Positions 36,158 to 39,933 of a stretch of 39,933 nt of DNA are shown in pieces (the stretch's first letter is position 1; every line of letters begins with the position of its first letter). The translations under genes were made by a program, and so were the position numbers. This DNA is from an uncultured Myxococcales bacterium (lineage in GTDB: Bacteria; Myxococcota_A; Bradymonadia; UBA7976; UBA1532): the NCBI GenBank assembly GCA_903847385.1, contig CAINDO010000369.1:1-39933 (forward strand), read 5' to 3'. Below the pieces are notes generated by a model. It worked only from the letters and a program-made list of their open reading frames with translations, searched no databases and had not been told where the DNA came from.

Positions 36158-38086
36158 TCACTGGCGATAGGGTGTCTGATACCCGGGCGCGCGATGCTCG
36201 TGCGCGTCGAAGTACGCGGCCAGGGCGGCCAGGCGGCGTCGGTGATCGGGCGCCGACCGCCGGAACAGATTCCGCGCCTCGGTCGGGTCACCGACGAGGT
36301 CGAAGAGCGACACTCGTTTGAGGCGCAGATCGCGCTCGACCTTCAAACCGTCGTCGAAATACATCGCCTGCATGCGCCGCCCCGAGTCCACGACCCGCGG
36401 CCGCGTGGGCGGGCTCGCGCCGGGTGTGGTCAGCATCGGCCACAGGCTCTCGCCCTGGAAGTGGTCCGGCGTGGGCTGCCCGAACACATCGAGAATCGTC
36501 GGCCCCAGGTCCACCAGGCTCACCGGCATCTGTTCCGAGCGCGGCGCCAGCCCGGCGCCGAAGAAGAGCAGCGGGATGCGGATCACGACCTCGGTCAGAT
36601 CGCCGCCGTGGTACTTGCCGCCGTCGTCGGCGAAGGACTCGCCGTGGTCGGCGGACACGATCAGCAGGGTGCGCTCCGCCAGGCCCCGCGCCGCCAGACC
36701 GCGCAGCAGTGCGCCGAGCGCGGTGTCCACGGTGCGGACCTCGGCGCGGTAGCGGTCGACGGGCTCGCCCTCGGTGCCGCCCATGTCGTAGGGCCAGTGG
36801 GCGTCCAGCAGGTGCATCGCCAGGAACGCCGGGGTCGCGGTGTGCGTGTCCAGCCAGCCGAGCGCGGCCGCCACCAGGTCCGCGGCGTTGGCCGGCGTCG
36901 GCGCGAGCGTGTCCGCGAAGCCGGTCGTGACGCCCATCTCGGGCAGCAACTCCGGCTCGGCGGCGACGAACGCCGTGGCCACCCCGGCGGCGGCCAGGCG
37001 CGCGGGGAACCGCGGGCGCGGATCGGCGTCCGGCCACAGGCGCGTGACCTTGCCATCGGATCTGGGGCGCCACGGCAGCTCGCTGTAGTGCAGGCCCGAG
37101 AAGAGCGTCGTGAGCGCCGGGGCCGTCGAGGGGGCCGTCGTGCGGGCCTGCGTGAAGTCCACGCCCCCCGTGCGCAGGGCGGTCAGCGTGGGCAGCGCGG
37201 CAGCCTGCGCCGCGTCGTGCACCAGGTCCGCGCGCAGGCAGTCGACCGTGATCAGCAGCACGATCGGCGGGCCGCCCGGCGGCGCTAAGGGCACGCCCGC
37301 CGGCGGACGATCCGGCTCGGCGCGGCGGTCCCGATACCAGCGGGCCTCGGCCGGCGTCAGCTGGGGCGCGTCCGCGGCGGTGTCGTCGTGCAAACGCAGC
37401 GCCCAGGGCGCGAGCACGGCCCCCGTCGCGCGGACCAGCGCCGTGCCCGTCTCCGGGTCGGGCGGCACCGCGAAGCCGGCCACGCCCAGGGCCGACGCGA
37501 CGCCCAGCGCCCCGAGGCGAAGGGCCGGTCGGCGGTCGGCGAGCGGCGACATGTCCAGGCGGTGCAGCGCGACGGCGAGCGCCAAACCGGCCGCGGCGAC
37601 GGCGAACAGATGCACGCCCGGGTACAGATGCGGCAGCACGAACACATGCCCGACACCTACGGCCAGGCCGCCGAGCGCCGAGAGCCAAGGCAAGCCCGCG
37701 CGTCGACACAGGTGAGCGATGCCATACGCCGCGGGCAGAACGGCGGAGATGGCGACACACAGGAGCCACCGCCACGTCCCCACGCTCAGCAGGTTCGGCA
37801 GGCGCCCCGCGCGCACGGAGACGTCGTCGGGCAACAGACGCAGACCGAGCAGCCCGGAGAGGACAAAGAGCGCGAGCAGGGCCGGCCAGAGCCCCGACGG
37901 GCCGACGCGGCGCCAGACCCACGCAAGCGCCGAGGCGGCGGCGCCGAGCGCGAGCACCTGCGCCGCGGCCAACAGACCGGCGGCGGGCGCGAACGCCCCA
38001 CCCAGGCCGGCCGAGGCGGCGGCGGGGAGCGCCAGCAGGGCGAAGGCGGCCAGGGGGGCCACCGGCGCGGACACCCGGCGGTTCAC
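36158..38086 (-). CDS. Polytopic membrane protein with a sulfatase/phosphatase-superfamily domain
   Basis: With the GTG at 38086 the protein has 642 residues. The first ~215 contain about seven hydrophobic helices (for example FALLALPAAASAGLGGAF and LWPALLALFVLSGLLGL). The C-terminal ~370 residues form an alkaline-phosphatase-superfamily hydrolase with metal ligand D282 in LLITVDCLRADL, a TAPSTAPALTTLFSG nucleophile loop, and SADHGESF with a following KYHGG. The usual FGly-forming C/S-x-P-x-R is replaced by T321-x-P-x-L, so Thr is the likely nucleophile, as in phospho- and ethanolamine-phosphotransferases and related sulfatase-like proteins. The substrate may be an envelope lipid or glycan. 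The start overlaps the rhodanese stop (GTGA). Confidence 0.83.
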   Translation of the reverse strand: MNRRVSAPVAPLAAFALLALPAAASAGLGGAFAPAAGLLAAAQVLALGAAASALAWVWRRVGPSGLWPALLALFVLSGLLGLRLLPDDVSVRAGRLPNLLSVGTWRWLLCVAISAVLPAAYGIAHLCRRAGLPWLSALGGLAVGVGHVFVLPHLYPGVHLFAVAAAGLALAVALHRLDMSPLADRRPALRLGALGVASALGVAGFAVPPDPETGTALVRATGAVLAPWALRLHDDTAADAPQLTPAEARWYRDRRAEPDRPPAGVPLAPPGGPPIVLLITVDCLRADLVHDAAQAAALPTLTALRTGGVDFTQARTTAPSTAPALTTLFSGLHYSELPWRPRSDGKVTRLWPDADPRPRFPARLAAAGVATAFVAAEPELLPEMGVTTGFADTLAPTPANAADLVAAALGWLDTHTATPAFLAMHLLDAHWPYDMGGTEGEPVDRYRAEVRTVDTALGALLRGLAARGLAERTLLIVSADHGESFADDGGKYHGGDLTEVVIRIPLLFFGAGLAPRSEQMPVSLVDLGPTILDVFGQPTPDHFQGESLWPMLTTPGASPPTRPRVVDSGRRMQAMYFDDGLKVERDLRLKRVSLFDLVGDPTEARNLFRRSAPDHRRRLAALAAYFDAHEHRAPGYQTPYRQ

Positions 38087-38505
38087 AGCCCCAGGCGGTC
38101 GAGAATGGCCTCGTAGGCCCCGCCCTCGAGGGCCGTGTGCGACACGGGCAGGCCGCACGCGCGCCAGCCGGGGATGCCGCCGCCGTTGAAGCCGCCGTCC
38201 ATGTTGATCGTGTCCGTGTAACCGAGCGCGGCCAAGGCCTCGGCGGCGCGGCGGGAGCGGCCGCCCGCGGCGCAGGTGAAGACGATCTTCGAGGCCTTCT
38301 CGGGCACGAGCGCGGCCATGACCTCGGTGAACTGCGGGTTCGGCGCCATGCGGCCGTGGGCGTCCACGTCCGCGATGGGCACGTTCACGGCGCCCTGGGG
38401 GTGGCCCTGGGCGAACTCGCCCTGGCTGCGCACGTCCACGAAGAACAGACCGGGGGTGTTGCGCACCATCGTGTGCGCTTCCTGGGGGGTGATGTCTCGA
38501 ACCAT
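38083..38505 (-). CDS. Single-domain rhodanese-like protein
   Basis: The 140-residue protein is one rhodanese domain: FFVDVRSQGEFAQGHPQGAVNVP is the entry motif, and the active-site loop is C78-AAGGRS after KIVFT, followed by AAEALAALGYTDTINMDGGF. Rhodaneses carry a sulfane sulphur on this Cys and can act in sulphur transfer or redox signalling. No signal peptide is seen, so it is cytoplasmic. It lies 48 bases after the cyclic-nucleotide-domain gene and overlaps the membrane hydrolase gene downstream, so a shared transcript is likely. Weak purines (CGGAG) lie 13 bases before the ATG, farther than usual. Confidence 0.9.
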   Translation of the reverse strand: MVRDITPQEAHTMVRNTPGLFFVDVRSQGEFAQGHPQGAVNVPIADVDAHGRMAPNPQFTEVMAALVPEKASKIVFTCAAGGRSRRAAEALAALGYTDTINMDGGFNGGGIPGWRACGLPVSHTALEGGAYEAILDRLGL

Positions 38506-38553
38506 GGCGACGAAGTGACTCCGGAATGACTGAAAAGAGAGCGGACCGCGGAC

Positions 38554-39168
38554 TCAGAGCGGCGTCTTAGGACGCTTGAAACGCTGCTCCGGTGGCGCGA
38601 GTTCGAACTCGATGGCGTCGATGTCGATCTCGCCGAGGTCGAACTGCGTCATGTCGACGCCGAGCAGGCTCATGGCGGCCTCGCGGGCCTTGGCGGCGCG
38701 GGCCTGGGGGGAGTTCTCGGCGTTGGCCTCGGCGAAGCGGCTCGTCGCACGGCGCAGGCGGCCGGAGAGCTCGATCACGATGCGATCGAGGAGCAGGAAC
38801 GCGAAGGGTTTGTTGGCGCGGAACAGACGGTCGAAGTCCTCGCGCGTGAGGGCGAGCAGCGTGGCGGGGCCACCGGCCACCCGGGCCGAGGCGCTGCGCG
38901 GCTGGCCGTCGATCACGGCGAGCTCGCCCACGAGCGCGCCGGGCACGAGCGTGGCGAGACACTCCTCGCGGCCGTCCGGCAGGCGCTTGAAGATGCTCAC
39001 GTTGCCCGCGAGCAGCACGAAGATCTCGCGGGCGCGGTCGCCCTCGGTGAAGAGGACGTCACCGGCGCGGCAGGTGCGCTGCGTGGCCACGCCCCGGAGC
39101 ACCTGCAGGGCCTCGGCCCCCAGGCCGCGGAAGATGGGGAGCTGCTCCAGGCCGAGGTTCGCGCTCAC
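38554..39168 (-). CDS. Cyclic-nucleotide-binding-domain protein (204 aa)
   Basis: The protein starts at GTG 39168, overlapping the stop of the upstream homologue by four bases. A cyclic-nucleotide-binding (CAP-like) beta-roll spans ~10-125, with the phosphate-binding cassette GELAVIDGQPRSASARV retaining the Glu and Arg that contact cyclic nucleotide phosphate. A helix follows (FAFLLLDRIVIELSGRLRRAT). The C-terminal ~50 residues are acidic (QFDLGEIDIDAIEFEL) and contain no helix-turn-helix, so this is not a Crp-type DNA-binding regulator. It probably acts through protein contacts, perhaps with its neighbour. Whether it binds cAMP, cGMP or a dinucleotide cannot be told. Confidence 0.85.
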   Translation of the reverse strand: MSANLGLEQLPIFRGLGAEALQVLRGVATQRTCRAGDVLFTEGDRAREIFVLLAGNVSIFKRLPDGREECLATLVPGALVGELAVIDGQPRSASARVAGGPATLLALTREDFDRLFRANKPFAFLLLDRIVIELSGRLRRATSRFAEANAENSPQARAAKAREAAMSLLGVDMTQFDLGEIDIDAIEFELAPPEQRFKRPKTPL

Positions 39169-39707
39169 GACTTGCTCCAGAAGGCCAGGCGCGACAGGAA
39201 ACCGCGCACGCCGGTCGACTCGCCGGCGGCCGGCGCGGGGGTGGTCTCGGGCGCGTCCGGCGCCAGGGCCCGGGCGATGTGATCGTTCGTCTCGCGCAGG
39301 CGCTCGCTCACCGTGACGGCGAGCACCCGCAGGATCTTGTAGGCGGCGGGCCGCAGGTTGCGCCGCAGAAAGTCGAACTCGGCCTTGTCGAGCCGGTGGA
39401 GCGTGCCCGACTCGACGCAGACCGCGTCGGCGCTGCGGGCGGCGCCGTCGATGAGCGCGAGCTCGCCGAAGACCTCGCCGGCGCCCATGCGCGCCACGGT
39501 GAGCTCGCCGATGCGGATCTCGACCGCGCCGGACTCCACCACGAAGGCGGCCTCGCCGGCGTCCCCCTGGCGGAAGATCGTCTCGCCCTCGCGCATGCTG
39601 CGCGGTCGGAGCGCGCGCAACACATCGGGCAGGTCCTCGCTGGTCAGGCCGGCGAAGAGCGGGATCTGGGCGAGAAACGCCTGGAGGGGATGCGGTCCGG
39701 TCGACAT
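39165..39707 (-). CDS. Cyclic-nucleotide-binding-domain protein (180 aa)
   Basis: The protein starts MSTGPHPLQAFLAQIPLFAGL at the ATG at 39707. It has a cyclic-nucleotide-binding beta-roll (~15-125) with the cassette GELALIDGAARSADAV, and the helix after the roll includes YKILRVLAVTVSERLRE. The C-terminus is a short Ala/Pro-rich tail ending in FLSRLAFWSKS, without a DNA-binding domain. An upstream in-frame start at 39743 would add 12 residues, but a well-spaced promoter lies exactly in that region, so the shorter start is favoured. It overlaps and is homologous to the next cyclic-nucleotide-domain gene, making a tandem pair that may act as a heterodimer. Confidence 0.85.
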   Translation of the reverse strand: MSTGPHPLQAFLAQIPLFAGLTSEDLPDVLRALRPRSMREGETIFRQGDAGEAAFVVESGAVEIRIGELTVARMGAGEVFGELALIDGAARSADAVCVESGTLHRLDKAEFDFLRRNLRPAAYKILRVLAVTVSERLRETNDHIARALAPDAPETTPAPAAGESTGVRGFLSRLAFWSKS

Positions 39708-39714
39708 GGCGGCG

Positions 39715-39743
39715 AGTAGACAAAGCGCGCGCGCCCCGGTCAA
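39715..39743 (-). promoter_or_regulatory. Predicted promoter for the cyclic-nucleotide-domain operon, leaderless
   Basis: On the minus strand: TTGACC (39743-39738, five of six), 17-base spacer, TCTACT (39720-39715, four of six), then seven bases to the ATG at 39707. The predicted transcription start coincides with the start codon, and no Shine-Dalgarno sequence is present. Confidence 0.5.
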
Positions 39744-39788
39744 GGGAGACCGGGTGCCGCGGGCGCGGAAATCGGGCAGTATCCGGCC

Positions 39789-39933
39789 ATGCAGATGAAC
39801 CGATGCCGCGCCGGCGCCCGCCTCGGCCTCGCGCTCGCCCTCGCCGGCTGCGGCGCGGACGGCGCCGGCCTCACGCTCGCCGTGGACGAGGACGTGGGCC
39901 CCCGCCGCGAAGACACGGGCGTGGACGCGGCGA
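39789..39933 (+). CDS. Lipoprotein, N-terminal part only (runs off the window)
   Basis: The visible 48 residues start MQMNRCRAGARLGLALALAGC-GADG: basic start, short hydrophobic core and the lipobox LAGC, followed by an acidic, flexible stretch (VDEDVGPRREDTGVDAA) of the type that links lipoproteins to a folded domain in this lineage. The ATG at 39789 is followed by another at 39795; neither has a clear Shine-Dalgarno sequence. It is divergent from the cyclic-nucleotide-domain operon. The remainder lies beyond the right edge, so no function can be given. Confidence 0.7.
   Translation, partial: MQMNRCRAGARLGLALALAGCGADGAGLTLAVDEDVGPRREDTGVDAA

Overview
This window is a dense, very GC-rich piece of bacterial chromosome, almost entirely coding, with many GTG and some TTG starts. 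The likely source is a Myxococcota or Bradymonadales-like deltaproteobacterium. The signs are two giant surface proteins with thrombospondin type 3 (DxDxDGxGDxCDNC) calcium repeats, MopE-type CDGxDxDCDG repeats and a C-terminal GCGCR + hydrophobic + poly-Arg tail (MYXO-CTERM sorting signal), plus Gly-rich lipoproteins and ASH-domain lipoproteins. GC content was judged by eye, and the taxon is inferred from protein architecture, not from a marker gene. I see no rRNA, tRNA, CRISPR array or insertion sequence, and no gene-free stretch longer than about 150 bases.

Layout. 1-1793: end of a KOW-like protein, an RlmI-type 23S rRNA methyltransferase and a small unknown protein. 1830-3230: propeller-like lipoprotein, convergent with a metallo-beta-lactamase-fold hydrolase (3247-4014). 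4164-13260: two consecutive ~1,500-residue MYXO-CTERM proteins with near-identical modular stalks but unrelated N-terminal heads. 13279-15136 (minus): a lipoprotein cytochrome c, then a protein joining two N-terminal haem c motifs to a predicted outer-membrane barrel. 15274-20616: two tandem M1 aminopeptidases, one a lipoprotein and one without a signal peptide. 20768-24153: ASH-domain lipoprotein, then an RlmD/TrmA-family protein that keeps its FeS and SAM motifs but has lost the catalytic Cys, Glu and Asp positions. 24209-25504: receiver-HDOD regulator. 25514-26536 (minus): stand-alone RlmK-type methyltransferase.

26614-32418 looks like one operon: a heterodimeric ABC exporter (one degenerate ATP site), a small outer-membrane-like protein, an AhpD-like peroxidase-family protein and the radical SAM enzyme ArsS of arsenosugar synthesis. 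32523-36154: VWA protein, histidine kinase and OmpR-type regulator. 36158-39707 (minus): membrane-anchored sulfatase-superfamily protein, rhodanese, and two cyclic-nucleotide-binding-domain proteins. 39789-39933: start of another lipoprotein.

The most interesting points are the inactive-looking RlmD homologue with an apparent CTG start, the cytochrome-barrel fusion with its lipoprotein cytochrome partner, the head-swapped giant surface proteins, the exporter/ArsS cluster without a visible ArsM, and a recurring promoter layout that places start codons at or next to the transcription start (leaderless mRNAs).
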